Assembly: GCA_004297445.1 (NCBI GenBank)
Contig: SCUK01000013.1
Location: 1 to 36,755 of the forward strand
DNA length: 36,755 bases
Origin: Anaerolineae bacterium
GTDB lineage: Bacteria; Chloroflexota; Anaerolineae; Anaerolineales; UBA11579
Direction of reading: 5' to 3'
Shown: in pieces, positions 22,285 to 30,480 of the stretch
Layout of the letters: every line of letters begins with the position of its first letter
Numbering within the stretch: position 1 is the first letter of the stretch
Notes under the pieces: generated by a model
The model's input: the letters and a program-made list of their open reading frames with translations, nothing else
Told to the model about the DNA's origin: nothing
The model's database searches: none
Made by a program: the position numbers and the translations under genes

Positions 22285-23373
22285 ATGGCGATACGAAAGA
22301 AGCCCAACTGGAAAGCCCCGCGCATTGGCGCGGCAGAATTGGCGCTGCTCGAGACGCTCTCGAACGCCAGCGGTGTTTCCGGGAACGAAGCCGCCATACG
22401 CCGCATTGTGCAGGAAGAAATCAACGGCCTGGCTGACGATGTGGTAGTGGACGCGGTTGGCAACCTGCTGGTCACCAAGAAGGGCCGTGGCCAGAACCTG
22501 CCGCGGGTGATGCTGGCGGCGCACATGGACGAAGTGGGGTTCATGATCACCGGCGATGATGGCGATGGCATTTTCCGAATCGAGACGGTGGGCGGAGTGG
22601 ACGAGCGCACCCTGGCGGGCAAGCCGGTGTGGGTTGGCGAAAAACGCCAACCGGGCGTTATTGGGGCCAAGCCGGTACACCTGACGACTGCCAGCGAGCG
22701 CAGCAGCGCGCTGACGCTGGATGCCCTGCGCATTGACCTCGGCCCGGCGAGCGCCAAGAAAGCCAGAGTGGGCGACTGGGCGACCTTTGCCACCGAGTTC
22801 ACCCGGGTGGGACCCAGCCTGCGCGGCAAAGCGCTGGACGACCGGCTGGGCGTTACGACGCTCATCACCCTGCTGAAACACGCGCCGGCCAACATTGACC
22901 TGCTGGCAGCATTCACCGTGCAGGAGGAAATTGGCCTGCGCGGGGCACGCGTGGCCGGGTATGCGATGAAACCCGACATAGCCATCGCCCTGGACTGCAC
23001 TCCGGCGATGGACCTGCCGCGCTGGGATGGCAGCGAGAATACGCAATACCGCAGCAAACTGGACGGCGGCCCAGCGATTTACGTGGCCGATGGCAGCACG
23101 CTGGCCGACCCGCGGCTGGTGACACACCTGCAAGCCGTGGGCGACGCATATGGAATTCCCTACCAACTGCGCCAGCCCGGAAGCGGCGGCACGGATGCCG
23201 GCGCCATCCACAAGACGCGGGACGGTGTGCCAAGCATCTCGGTTTCCGTGCCGGCGCGCTACCTGCACACCCCGGCCGCCATTGCGCGACTGGACGACTG
23301 GAAGAACAGCCTTGCCCTGCTGCATGCTGCCCTTACGCACATTGACCGCGACCTACTCAAAGGCGCGCGGTAA
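22285..23373 (+). CDS. M42 family aminopeptidase, copy 2
   Basis: About 362 aa from the ATG at 22285; an in-frame TTG at 22273 overlaps the stop of copy 1 and could also be used. All M42 site motifs are canonical: AAHMDEVGF, KALDDRLG, VQEEIGLRGA, IALDCT and RYLHTP. It has a basic N-terminal extension of about 15 residues (IRKKPNWKAPRIG) absent from copy 3. It sits between two paralogues in one apparent operon, so a mixed TET complex is possible. Confidence 0.93.
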   Translation: MAIRKKPNWKAPRIGAAELALLETLSNASGVSGNEAAIRRIVQEEINGLADDVVVDAVGNLLVTKKGRGQNLPRVMLAAHMDEVGFMITGDDGDGIFRIETVGGVDERTLAGKPVWVGEKRQPGVIGAKPVHLTTASERSSALTLDALRIDLGPASAKKARVGDWATFATEFTRVGPSLRGKALDDRLGVTTLITLLKHAPANIDLLAAFTVQEEIGLRGARVAGYAMKPDIAIALDCTPAMDLPRWDGSENTQYRSKLDGGPAIYVADGSTLADPRLVTHLQAVGDAYGIPYQLRQPGSGGTDAGAIHKTRDGVPSISVSVPARYLHTPAAIARLDDWKNSLALLHAALTHIDRDLLKGAR

Positions 23374-23397
23374 CCTGAAAGACCCTGGAGCCCTGCC

Positions 23398-24399
23398 ATG
23401 AAAGAGATCATCCGCCAACTGGTTGAAACCACCGGACCCTCCGGTTACGAGAGCGATGTGCGCGCCCTGGTGAAGAAGATGTTGAAGGGCCAGGTCGATT
23501 CGATGAAGGTGGATGCACTGGGCAACCTCATCACCCGCAAGGGCAAGAAAAGCAAAGACGGCCTGACGGTGATGCTCTCGGCACACATGGACGAAATCGG
23601 CATCATCGCCACGCACATTGATGACAACGGTTTTGTGCGCTTCACTTCGGTGGGCGGCGTCTTCCCGCGCAACACGGCGGGCGGGCGGGTGCGGTTCCTG
23701 AAAACCGGGCAGGTCGGGGTGATTGGGATGGAGTCTCACAAGAACCAGAGCAGCGTGCCGGGCCTGGAAAAAATGTACATTGACGTGGGCGCCTCGAAAC
23801 GCAGTGACGTGAAGGTGAGCGTGGGCGATGTGGCGGCGTTTGACCGCCCCTTTGAGGACCTGGGGACGCGGCTGGTCTCAAAGGCCATGGATGACCGCAT
23901 TGGCGTGGCGGTACTGATGGAAGTGATGAAACAGTTGAAGACTACCCCGCACGAAGTGGTGGGCGTGTTCAGCACCCAGGAAGAGGTTGGCACTCGCGGG
24001 GCGACGACGGCGGCCTACGGCGTTGACCCAGACCTTGGCATCGCCCTTGACGTGACTCTGACCGGCGACACGCCCAATGCGGATACGATGGCCGTATCTT
24101 TGGGCAACGGGCCGGCGATCAAAGTCAAGGATGGCGGCATGATCAGCGACCCACGGGTTGTGGCATGGATGGAAGCTGGGGCCAAACGCGCCCGCCTCCC
24201 CTACCAGATGGAAGTGCTGACCGGCGGAACCACGGACGCGCGCTCGATTCAGATGACGCGCGCCGGTGTGCCGGTGGGCTGTGTGAGTATCCCCTGCCGC
24301 TATGTGCACAGCCCATCCGAGATGGTGGATTACGGCGATGTACAAAACAGCGTGAAGCTGCTGCTGGCACTGCTAAGCAAACCGGTGCAACTGCGCTGA
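23398..24399 (+). CDS. M42 family aminopeptidase, copy 3
   Basis: 333 aa with a GGAG element about 9 nt before the ATG. The motifs are SAHMDEIGI, KAMDDRIG, TQEEVGTRGA, IALDVT and RYVHSP, all canonical. It is the shortest of the three and lacks the N-terminal extension. It starts 24 bp after copy 2 and ends 75 bp before the solute-binding gene, which has its own promoter. Confidence 0.93.
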   Translation: MKEIIRQLVETTGPSGYESDVRALVKKMLKGQVDSMKVDALGNLITRKGKKSKDGLTVMLSAHMDEIGIIATHIDDNGFVRFTSVGGVFPRNTAGGRVRFLKTGQVGVIGMESHKNQSSVPGLEKMYIDVGASKRSDVKVSVGDVAAFDRPFEDLGTRLVSKAMDDRIGVAVLMEVMKQLKTTPHEVVGVFSTQEEVGTRGATTAAYGVDPDLGIALDVTLTGDTPNADTMAVSLGNGPAIKVKDGGMISDPRVVAWMEAGAKRARLPYQMEVLTGGTTDARSIQMTRAGVPVGCVSIPCRYVHSPSEMVDYGDVQNSVKLLLALLSKPVQLR

Positions 24400-24436
24400 G
24401 CACTCCTGCCGCCAGTATTATTGGCTATGCGCATGG

Positions 24437-24465
24437 TTGACCGGCGCCAAATTCCCTGACACAAT
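24437..24465 (+). promoter_or_regulatory. Promoter of the solute-binding lipoprotein gene
   Basis: -35 TTGACC (24437-24442), 17-bp spacer, -10 CACAAT (24460-24465). The -10 ends 9 nt before the ATG and no Shine-Dalgarno sequence is present, so the transcript would be leaderless or nearly so. Confidence 0.6.
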
Positions 24466-24474
24466 AGAGTAACC

Positions 24475-25740
24475 ATGAATCGACCTTTCAACCTGCTGGG
24501 GGTCCTCCTGCTCACCCTGACGGCAGCCTGCTCGGCCTTGCCCGGCGCGGGGAATCCACCTGCCACCGCCACCGCCACACCTGGCCCAGCGGCCACGCCC
24601 ACGGTGACACCTGAGCCGCCGTCCGGCCCGCTGACGCTGGAGGTCTGGGTGCCGCCGCAATTTGACCCGGCGGTAGAGAGCGACGCGGCGGCCTTGTTCC
24701 GGGCGCGGCTGGCCGAGTTCAGCACCCGCCACCCCGGCGTGCGGGTAACGGTGCGGGTGAAAGCGGTGAGCGGCAGCGGCGGCCTGCTGGAGTCGCTGAC
24801 GGCGGCGGCGGCCGCGGCGCCGCTGGCGCTGCCGGACCTGGTAGCCCTGCCGCCGGACGGGCTGGATACCGCTGCCAGCCGCGGATTGATCCAACCGCTG
24901 GATGAGTGGCTGGCCAACCCGGACGATGACGACTGGTATCCATTTGCGGCAGAATTCGCGAGGATTGATGAGGCGGTGTATGGTTTGCCATTCGCAGCCG
25001 ATATTCTGACCCTGGCCTACCGCCCCAGCCTGCTGGAAATAGCCCCGGTGAGTTGGGCGGCGGCATTGGAAATGAATGGCCCGCTGGCCTTTGCGGCGGC
25101 CAACCCGGAGGCGCCCTTTACGCTGGCGCTTTACATGGCACGCGGCGGCGCCATCACCGATGAGGACGGCCGGGTGACGCTGGAGCAGGAACAACTGCAA
25201 GCGGTCTTTGCCTATTACGAAGAAGCCAGCCAGACCGGGTTAATGCCCGTGTGGCTGACTCAAAACCAGGAGACGGAGCAGACGTTGACAGCCCTGGGCG
25301 AAGGGCGCGCCCCCATGGGCGTGGTGTGGATGACGGACTTACTGCAAGCTAATGACGCCCTTTTTGCATCGGCCAGCCTGCCCACTCACAACGGACAGCC
25401 CTTCACGCTGGCCTCCGGCTGGGCGTGGGCTTTGGCGGGGCAGGACGCCGACCGCCATGCCATCAGCGTGGAACTGGCCGAGTTTCTGACCGCGCCGGAA
25501 TTCATGCAGCCATGGACGCGGGCCGCCGGCGTGTTGCCGCCGCGCCCCAGCGCGCTGCAGACCGACCTGGCCCACCTGGCGGTGGCCGCCCAAAGCCTGC
25601 CCGTGGCCCGGCTACTGCCCGCGCCGGCACTGCTGGACCGCATAGGGCCAGCCCTGGCGAACGCGACCGTGGCAGTGCTGAAGCAGGAACTTTCTGCGGC
25701 GGACGCCGCGGCGCAGGCCGTGGACGAGGTATCCCCTTAG
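24475..25740 (+). CDS. Extracellular solute-binding lipoprotein (ABC transporter family 1 type)
   Basis: 421 aa. The signal peptide has a lipobox (LTLTAACS, Cys at residue 19), then a Thr/Pro/Ala linker. The binding domain starts LTLEVWVPPQFDPAVE and contains LPDLVALPPDGLDTAASRGL, AVYGLPFAADILTLAYRPSL and SAGWAW-like segments typical of sugar-type (family 1) binding proteins. No permease or ATPase genes flank it, so it is an orphan receptor, or its transporter is elsewhere. The ligand cannot be predicted. Confidence 0.85.
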   Translation: MNRPFNLLGVLLLTLTAACSALPGAGNPPATATATPGPAATPTVTPEPPSGPLTLEVWVPPQFDPAVESDAAALFRARLAEFSTRHPGVRVTVRVKAVSGSGGLLESLTAAAAAAPLALPDLVALPPDGLDTAASRGLIQPLDEWLANPDDDDWYPFAAEFARIDEAVYGLPFAADILTLAYRPSLLEIAPVSWAAALEMNGPLAFAAANPEAPFTLALYMARGGAITDEDGRVTLEQEQLQAVFAYYEEASQTGLMPVWLTQNQETEQTLTALGEGRAPMGVVWMTDLLQANDALFASASLPTHNGQPFTLASGWAWALAGQDADRHAISVELAEFLTAPEFMQPWTRAAGVLPPRPSALQTDLAHLAVAAQSLPVARLLPAPALLDRIGPALANATVAVLKQELSAADAAAQAVDEVSP

Positions 25741-25757
25741 CCTGTCTGACAACCAAC

Positions 25758-25786
25758 TTGACGCTGCCGGATGGGGATGATATGAT
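25758..25786 (+). promoter_or_regulatory. Promoter of the LysM/M23 gene
   Basis: -35 TTGACG (25758-25763), 17-bp spacer, -10 TATGAT (25781-25786). The expected start near 25793 leaves a leader of about 12 nt without a Shine-Dalgarno sequence before the ATG at 25805. Confidence 0.75.
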
Positions 25787-25804
25787 GCCGCGCTGGTAGT
25801 TGAC

Positions 25805-27007
25805 ATGAGCAATCTCCCCCAAGAACCCTCTTCTGAACAGAACTCTGAACCGAAACCCGGATTACTGACCGAGTTGCTGGACCGCGCCAGCCGGTTGGGC
25901 CTGGGCCAACAGGCAGTGCGCGCGCTGACCACCCTGCTGGTACTCGGTGTGCTGGCGGTGGCGGTATGGGGCATGAGCCAGTTCAGCAAACAGATTTCGC
26001 AAACGCAGGAGGAGAACCTGCGGGCTACCGCACAGGCCATTGCCGCGCCAACGGTAAACGCAGCGACCGGTTTGAACGGCGAAGAGCTGGCGCTGGCGGC
26101 GATGCTACCCTCCTTTGACGGCGGCACCGGCGGCGGCCTGCAACGGGCGGCACAGCCGGAGACCATCATCCCCAGCCGGTCCAGAGTGGAGGTAACCAGT
26201 TACACAGTGCAACAAGGCGACAGCCTGTTCAGCATTGCCGAGCAGTATGGCTTGCAGCCGGAAACCATCCTGTGGGGGAACTACGACACACTGCAAGACA
26301 ACTACAACTTCCTACGGGTGGACCAGGAACTGAACATCCTGCCCACGGACGGTGTGTACCATCGCTATTCGATTGGCGAGAGCCTGCGAACGATTGCCAA
26401 CAACTACGGGACAACACCGGAATCGATATTGGAATATCCCGGTAACGACCTCGACCCTTACGAAACGAATCCAGATGACCCGGGCATTGCCGATGGCACG
26501 ATGCTTATCGTCCCCGGCGGCACGCGGGAACTGGTGGACTGGGGGCCGCCGCGCATCAGCCGCGAGAACCCGGCAGTGGCGGCCTATTACGGCCCCGGCT
26601 CGTGCGGCGCCATCACGGACGGCCCCATCGGCAACGGGACCTTTGTGTGGCCGACGCCCTCCCGGCAGATCTCGGGCTACGGCTACGACCCAAGCGTGCA
26701 CCCGGCACTCGACATCGGCGGGGCGGAAGGTAATGCCATCTACGCTACCGACGCGGGCGTGGTTGTGTATGCGGGCTGGTCCAATACCGGCTACGGCAAC
26801 CTTGTGGTCATTGACCATGGCAACGGCTGGCAGTCGGCGTATGCGCACCTTTATTCGTACAGCGTATCCTGCGGGCAAGGCGTGTTCCAGGGCGGGCAAA
26901 TCGGCGGGCTGGGCAATACCGGCAACTCGACCGGCGCGCACCTACACTTTGAATTGCTCAGCGACCTGTATGGCAAGGTCAACCCGATTAACTTCCTGAT
27001 TCCTTAG
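25805..27007 (+). CDS. Membrane-anchored LysM / M23 peptidoglycan peptidase
   Basis: 400 aa. An N-terminal cytoplasmic segment is followed by a transmembrane helix at about 40-60 (ALTTLLVLGVLAVAVWGMSQ). A LysM domain lies at about 130-178 (SYTVQQGDSLFSIAEQYGLQ) and a second LysM-like unit at about 182-240 (HRYSIGESLRTIANNYGTTP). The C-terminal M23 (lysostaphin-type) zinc peptidase has HPALDIGG (H and D ligands) and HLHFELL (HxH). Both metal motifs are intact, so it should be an active endopeptidase acting on the cell wall from outside. Its own terminator is split by the IS30 element. Confidence 0.93.
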   Translation: MSNLPQEPSSEQNSEPKPGLLTELLDRASRLGLGQQAVRALTTLLVLGVLAVAVWGMSQFSKQISQTQEENLRATAQAIAAPTVNAATGLNGEELALAAMLPSFDGGTGGGLQRAAQPETIIPSRSRVEVTSYTVQQGDSLFSIAEQYGLQPETILWGNYDTLQDNYNFLRVDQELNILPTDGVYHRYSIGESLRTIANNYGTTPESILEYPGNDLDPYETNPDDPGIADGTMLIVPGGTRELVDWGPPRISRENPAVAAYYGPGSCGAITDGPIGNGTFVWPTPSRQISGYGYDPSVHPALDIGGAEGNAIYATDAGVVVYAGWSNTGYGNLVVIDHGNGWQSAYAHLYSYSVSCGQGVFQGGQIGGLGNTGNSTGAHLHFELLSDLYGKVNPINFLIP

Positions 27008-27019
27008 CCACAACACTTC

Positions 27020-27034
27020 AAGACAAAAACCCTG
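27020..27034. terminator. Left half of a terminator interrupted by the IS element
   Basis: Sequence ACAAAAACCCTG up to 27034 and CCTATTGGCAGGGTTTT after 28095 rejoin to a perfect stem AAAACCCTGCC / GGCAGGGTTTT with loop TATT and a T-rich tail. The IS has separated the arms, so this terminator between the convergent M23 and redox genes is now broken. Confidence 0.75.
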
Positions 27035-28092
27035 CTTGGATTCAACTCACAAGTGCAACTTTGACGGTCTGAAAAGGAGGCAAGCTGCGATAGGATAAGC
27101 CTCCCAGACCTCGACAGTCAAAGGAGCGCTTATGAGCTACACACAGCTTGCCCAAGGGCAACGATACCAGATATATGCCTTGCGGAAACATGGTCACAGC
27201 CAAACAGAGATTGCGGCCTTTCTGGGCGTAGACAAAGCCACGATCAGTCGCGAGTTGCGCCGTAATCGCGGCCAGCGCGGCTATCGCCCCAAACAGGCGC
27301 AGCGGCTGGCCGAAGAACGCCGCCAGGGTGGTCAGGTTTGGATCACGCCCGAGATATGGCAACAAGTCGAAGCGAAGCTGCGCGCGGACTGGAGCCCGGA
27401 GCAGGTGTCCATCTGGCTGCGAGAACAAGGCAAGCCGCTCAGCCACGAGCGCATTTATCAACTTATTTATGCCGACAAGCGCGCTGGTGGTGATCTGCAT
27501 ACCCACCTGCGTTGCCAGAAAAAATATCGCAAACGCTATGGCCACTATGACCGCCGGGGCAAAATCCCCGCTCAAATCAGTATTGAACAGCGTCCGGCGG
27601 TGGTTGCCGAACGAACCCGCCTGGGGGACTGGGAGGTGGATCTGATGATTGGCAAAGGACATTCCGGCGCGCTCGTGACGCTCACCGAGCGCAAGTCTCG
27701 CTTCACGCTCATTCGAGGTGTGGCTGCCAAGACCGCCGAACAGGTCACGCGGGCAGTTCTCGATCTGTTGTCCGGGGTGGCTCATCGGGAAACCATCACC
27801 GCTGACAATGGCCGTGAGTTTGCCGCCCACCAGACGATTGCCGCAGGTTTGAACATCGATTTCTATTTCGCTCATCCCTACGCCTCCTGGGAGCGCGGCA
27901 CCAACGAGAACACCAACGGCCTCATCCGCCAGTACCTGCCCAAGAGTCGTGACCTGTCCACGCTGACCACACAGGAGGAGCTGTTCATCATGGACCGCCT
28001 GAACCTCAGGCCGAGAAAATGCCTTGGATTCCGCACCCCTTTTGAAGTATTCTTTGAACTCCAACCTGTTGCACTTCACAGTTGAATCCAAG
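27035..28092 (+). mobile_element. IS30-family insertion sequence
   Basis: 1058 bp. The left end CTTGGATTCAACT (27035-27047) and the inverse of the right end (28080-28092) match perfectly over 13 bp, then again at AAGTGCAAC after a short mismatch. CTG flanks both sides (27032-27034 and 28093-28095), consistent with a 3-bp target duplication. One intact transposase gene fills the element. The intact gene, matching ends and clean duplication suggest a recent insertion. Confidence 0.88.
27132..28085 (+). CDS. IS30-family transposase
   Basis: 317 aa, a normal length for IS30. An N-terminal helix-turn-helix includes SQTEIAAFLGVDKATISREL (about 22-41). A second HTH-like segment is at DWSPEQVSIWLREQGKPLSH. 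The DDE core has WEVDLMIGKG (first D), TITADNGREF (second D) and GTNENTNGLIRQY (E). All catalytic residues are present and there is no frameshift, so the element may be active. AAAGGAGCG precedes the ATG. Confidence 0.95.
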   Translation: MSYTQLAQGQRYQIYALRKHGHSQTEIAAFLGVDKATISRELRRNRGQRGYRPKQAQRLAEERRQGGQVWITPEIWQQVEAKLRADWSPEQVSIWLREQGKPLSHERIYQLIYADKRAGGDLHTHLRCQKKYRKRYGHYDRRGKIPAQISIEQRPAVVAERTRLGDWEVDLMIGKGHSGALVTLTERKSRFTLIRGVAAKTAEQVTRAVLDLLSGVAHRETITADNGREFAAHQTIAAGLNIDFYFAHPYASWERGTNENTNGLIRQYLPKSRDLSTLTTQEELFIMDRLNLRPRKCLGFRTPFEVFFELQPVALHS

Positions 28093-28131
28093 CTGCCTAT
28101 TGGCAGGGTTTTCTATTAATAAGATAGTCAC

Positions 28132-28899
28132 TCAATGCAGGAGTGTGGCGTAGTAGAACGCCGCCACGGTGTGAACCAGAGCCGTGGTGAAGAGCGCCAG
28201 GCCGATGGGGACATGAACCGCATGCCACAATGACATGGCCCGGCGGGCAACGGCCATCAACCGGTGTTGACGCTGGAGGGTTGCCAGGCGCAGCGAGGCA
28301 TCATGAACCCGGCGCATGGCAGGGCGCGCCGATTCCGGGGAACGCAACAGAGTGACCCACCAGAACAGGCCGGCACTCGGGCGGGTAATCAGCCGGTTGA
28401 GCGCGGGCCGGGTGGTCTCATCCAACTGCCCCACCACGGCATCCAGATCGGATTGCGCCCTGGCGATGAACTGGCGCACGGTATCGGCTTCCAGCACGAT
28501 GCCATCGGCGGTACGCGGCAGCGCGGTGTAGATGTAGCGCCCCACAAAGCCGCTGAGGACGATGATGACGGTAAGCAGAAGGACAATACCGGCCAGCCCA
28601 TTGAACTTCCAGGAGGAGTGCAACAGCACCATGAATGGGCCAAATATTCCGGTGACGATGTGAAATTCCAGCCAGTTCGACAGGCGGCCAAATGAAAACC
28701 GGTTGCTGCGCTTGCGGATCGAATAGAGAGTTTCGGTCAGTATCATCAGGGTAAAGCCGATTACGCCCAGCGAATGGCCGAAGAAGTCGCTGGCTGCGGG
28801 GATAGACCCGGTGAACGCCACGACCTGAAGATAAAGGGCGGTGATGGCGAGGCTGAGGACCAACGCAATCCAGAGTGGGCGGGAACTGCTAATTTGCAC
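28132..28899 (-). CDS. Di-heme b-type membrane protein (ferric-reductase/cytochrome b-like)
   Basis: 255 aa with about five transmembrane helices: about 10-30, 40-60, 78-96, 100-122 and 225-250. A cytoplasmic-looking helical loop spans about 125-215. Histidines H80 and H94 on one helix, and H229 and H243 on another, each show the H-x13-H spacing of bis-His heme b pairs in ferric reductases and cytochrome b. Two stacked b-hemes across the membrane are therefore likely. The start overlaps the end of the FAD oxidoreductase gene by 11 bp, so the two are translationally linked. It would carry electrons from the cytoplasmic FAD/Fe-S proteins through the membrane to the 24-heme cytochrome. The exact family is not recognised. 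Confidence 0.7.
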   Translation of the reverse strand: MQISSSRPLWIALVLSLAITALYLQVVAFTGSIPAASDFFGHSLGVIGFTLMILTETLYSIRKRSNRFSFGRLSNWLEFHIVTGIFGPFMVLLHSSWKFNGLAGIVLLLTVIIVLSGFVGRYIYTALPRTADGIVLEADTVRQFIARAQSDLDAVVGQLDETTRPALNRLITRPSAGLFWWVTLLRSPESARPAMRRVHDASLRLATLQRQHRLMAVARRAMSLWHAVHVPIGLALFTTALVHTVAAFYYATLLH

Positions 28900-30202
28900 G
28901 GGACTGCCTCCAGTCCTTCCAGAAATCCACGAGAACGCCTGAAAGGGTGCCGTTGGCCCCCACGAGGGCAGTTCTCACACGCGTGATATCGACCTGCTCA
29001 GTGATGAGTTCCTGCAACGGCTGGGAAAGAGTCTGGTCGCCCATCACGATGGCGCCGACCAGGGTGCGCTCCCCAACCATCAGGCGCACACGGTTGACAT
29101 CCACGTGAGTCTGGCAGGCAATGGCATGGGGGAGGTCGCGCCACACTTCACTATCACCGCGGGCTATGCCGACGAGGTCGTCATCCCGTCCGCCGCCGAC
29201 CGTTCCGATAATGGTGGTGGTAAGGCCCGCCAAACGAGTGACGTTGAACGCCGTCTTGCGGACATAAGCGGTCGGCTGACCGGCCATGTTCAGGCCGGCG
29301 GTATGACCCTGTTCACGGGCGGGATTCCAGAGCGAATCGAGGACATGGCGTCCGGAATTCGGGTCATAGGCCTGCGCGGCGTCGCCGGCGGCATAGACGT
29401 CGGGTGCACTGGTGCGCAGGAACTCGTCCACCAGGATGCCGCGGTCGATTTCAAGGCGGGCAGAGCGCGCCAGCGAAAGCCGCGGGCGAATGCCAATCGC
29501 AAAGGCGACCAAGCGAGCGGGAAGGACTTGCCCACCCACTAACCTGACGCCTGAAACCGCGCCGCGCTTTGCCAACAGCGCTTCGACATCCGAATGAAAG
29601 TGCAGGGTCACGCCCTCATGACGCAGGCGGGACTCGATAATACGCGACTCAGACTCATCCAGCACATTGCCCCAGTAGCGGTCTTTGCGCAGAAGATAAT
29701 GCACGTTCATGCCGCGGCGCGCCAACCCCTCGACGAGTTCGAGGGCGGTGATACCGCCGCCCACCACCACGGCCGGTTTGCCGGCACGCGCCAATTTGAT
29801 GATGCGGCGGGCATCGGATATGTTATCCAGTTTAACGACGCCTTTGAGGTCGATATCCGGCAGATCCGGCATGACGGCCGTCGCGCCCGTGGCAAACAGC
29901 AGACGGTCATAGTCCAGCCGCTGGCCGCCGCGCAGGAAAATGCTGCGGCCCTGTGGGTCCACGCGTTCCACAACGCCATTGACCAGACTCAGACGCTGGG
30001 CGGCGAACTCCCGGGCCTGAATAGAAAACAGCATTTTTTCCGGGATTTCTTTGGTGAGCATATAGGCGAGACCGGGCCGCGAATAGAACTTGTCCGGCTC
30101 GTTGCCAATCAGTACAATCTCGGCCACCGGGTCCACCGAGCGAATGGCAAACGCGGCGGACACACCGGCGACCCCAGTACCGATGATAAGGTGACGTGTC
30201 AT
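28889..30202 (-). CDS. FAD-dependent NAD(P) oxidoreductase (pyridine nucleotide-disulfide class)
   Basis: 437 aa from the ATG at 30202, which overlaps the ferredoxin stop by 4 bp; a longer frame to 30268 is a shadow. The FAD site is GTGVAG (8-13). ATG (105-107) is a typical flavoprotein motif, and the NAD(P) site is VVVGGGITALELVEGLARRG (145-164). A second FAD motif, YAAGDAAQ, lies at about 270-278. There is no redox-active CxxC, so it resembles NirB-, rubredoxin- or ferredoxin-reductase-type enzymes. It probably moves electrons between NAD(P)H and the neighbouring two-cluster ferredoxin or b-heme protein. Confidence 0.92.
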   Translation of the reverse strand: MTRHLIIGTGVAGVSAAFAIRSVDPVAEIVLIGNEPDKFYSRPGLAYMLTKEIPEKMLFSIQAREFAAQRLSLVNGVVERVDPQGRSIFLRGGQRLDYDRLLFATGATAVMPDLPDIDLKGVVKLDNISDARRIIKLARAGKPAVVVGGGITALELVEGLARRGMNVHYLLRKDRYWGNVLDESESRIIESRLRHEGVTLHFHSDVEALLAKRGAVSGVRLVGGQVLPARLVAFAIGIRPRLSLARSARLEIDRGILVDEFLRTSAPDVYAAGDAAQAYDPNSGRHVLDSLWNPAREQGHTAGLNMAGQPTAYVRKTAFNVTRLAGLTTTIIGTVGGGRDDDLVGIARGDSEVWRDLPHAIACQTHVDVNRVRLMVGERTLVGAIVMGDQTLSQPLQELITEQVDITRVRTALVGANGTLSGVLVDFWKDWRQSRAN

Positions 30203-30474
30203 GGGCGCACCTCGCTCAGTTCCAGGTGCAGGCTGCCGCGTTCGAAACGCAGCACACCGCGCGGGCATTTCTGGATACAGGTGCCGCAGGTGAGGCAGTG
30301 GCTATCTTCCACCGATTGGCCCAGCCAGGCGTGCCGGCGTACATCAATACCGATGGGGCAATTAAATGAACAGATGCCGCACTGTACGCAACGCGTGTTG
30401 TCCGGCACCACCAGCCCCACGGCCAGCGCCTGGCGACGTAGAGACTCTTCGTTTATCTTGTCGCGAAAACTCAT
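30199..30474 (-). CDS. Two-cluster 4Fe-4S ferredoxin-like protein
   Basis: 91 aa. Two complete cluster motifs are present: C29xxC32xxC35xxxC39-P (CVQCGICSFNCP) and C60xxC63xxC66xxxC70-P (CLTCGTCIQKCP). The 20-residue gap between motifs is that of HdrC/DsrK- or RnfC-like ferredoxin domains. It begins 6 bp after the stop of the 24-heme cytochrome gene and overlaps the FAD gene by 4 bp (ATGA). It has no signal peptide, so it is cytoplasmic and a natural partner for the flavoprotein. Confidence 0.93.
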   Translation of the reverse strand: MSFRDKINEESLRRQALAVGLVVPDNTRCVQCGICSFNCPIGIDVRRHAWLGQSVEDSHCLTCGTCIQKCPRGVLRFERGSLHLELSEVRP

Positions 30475-30480
30475 TGCAGG

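Noticed and set aside
22141..23340. Minus-strand 399-aa frame opposite the second M42 gene
   Set aside because: Shadow frame; the plus-strand M42 motifs are complete.
27042..28091. Minus-strand 349-aa frame within the IS element
   Set aside because: Antisense to an intact IS30 transposase, starts in the terminal inverted repeat, no family features.
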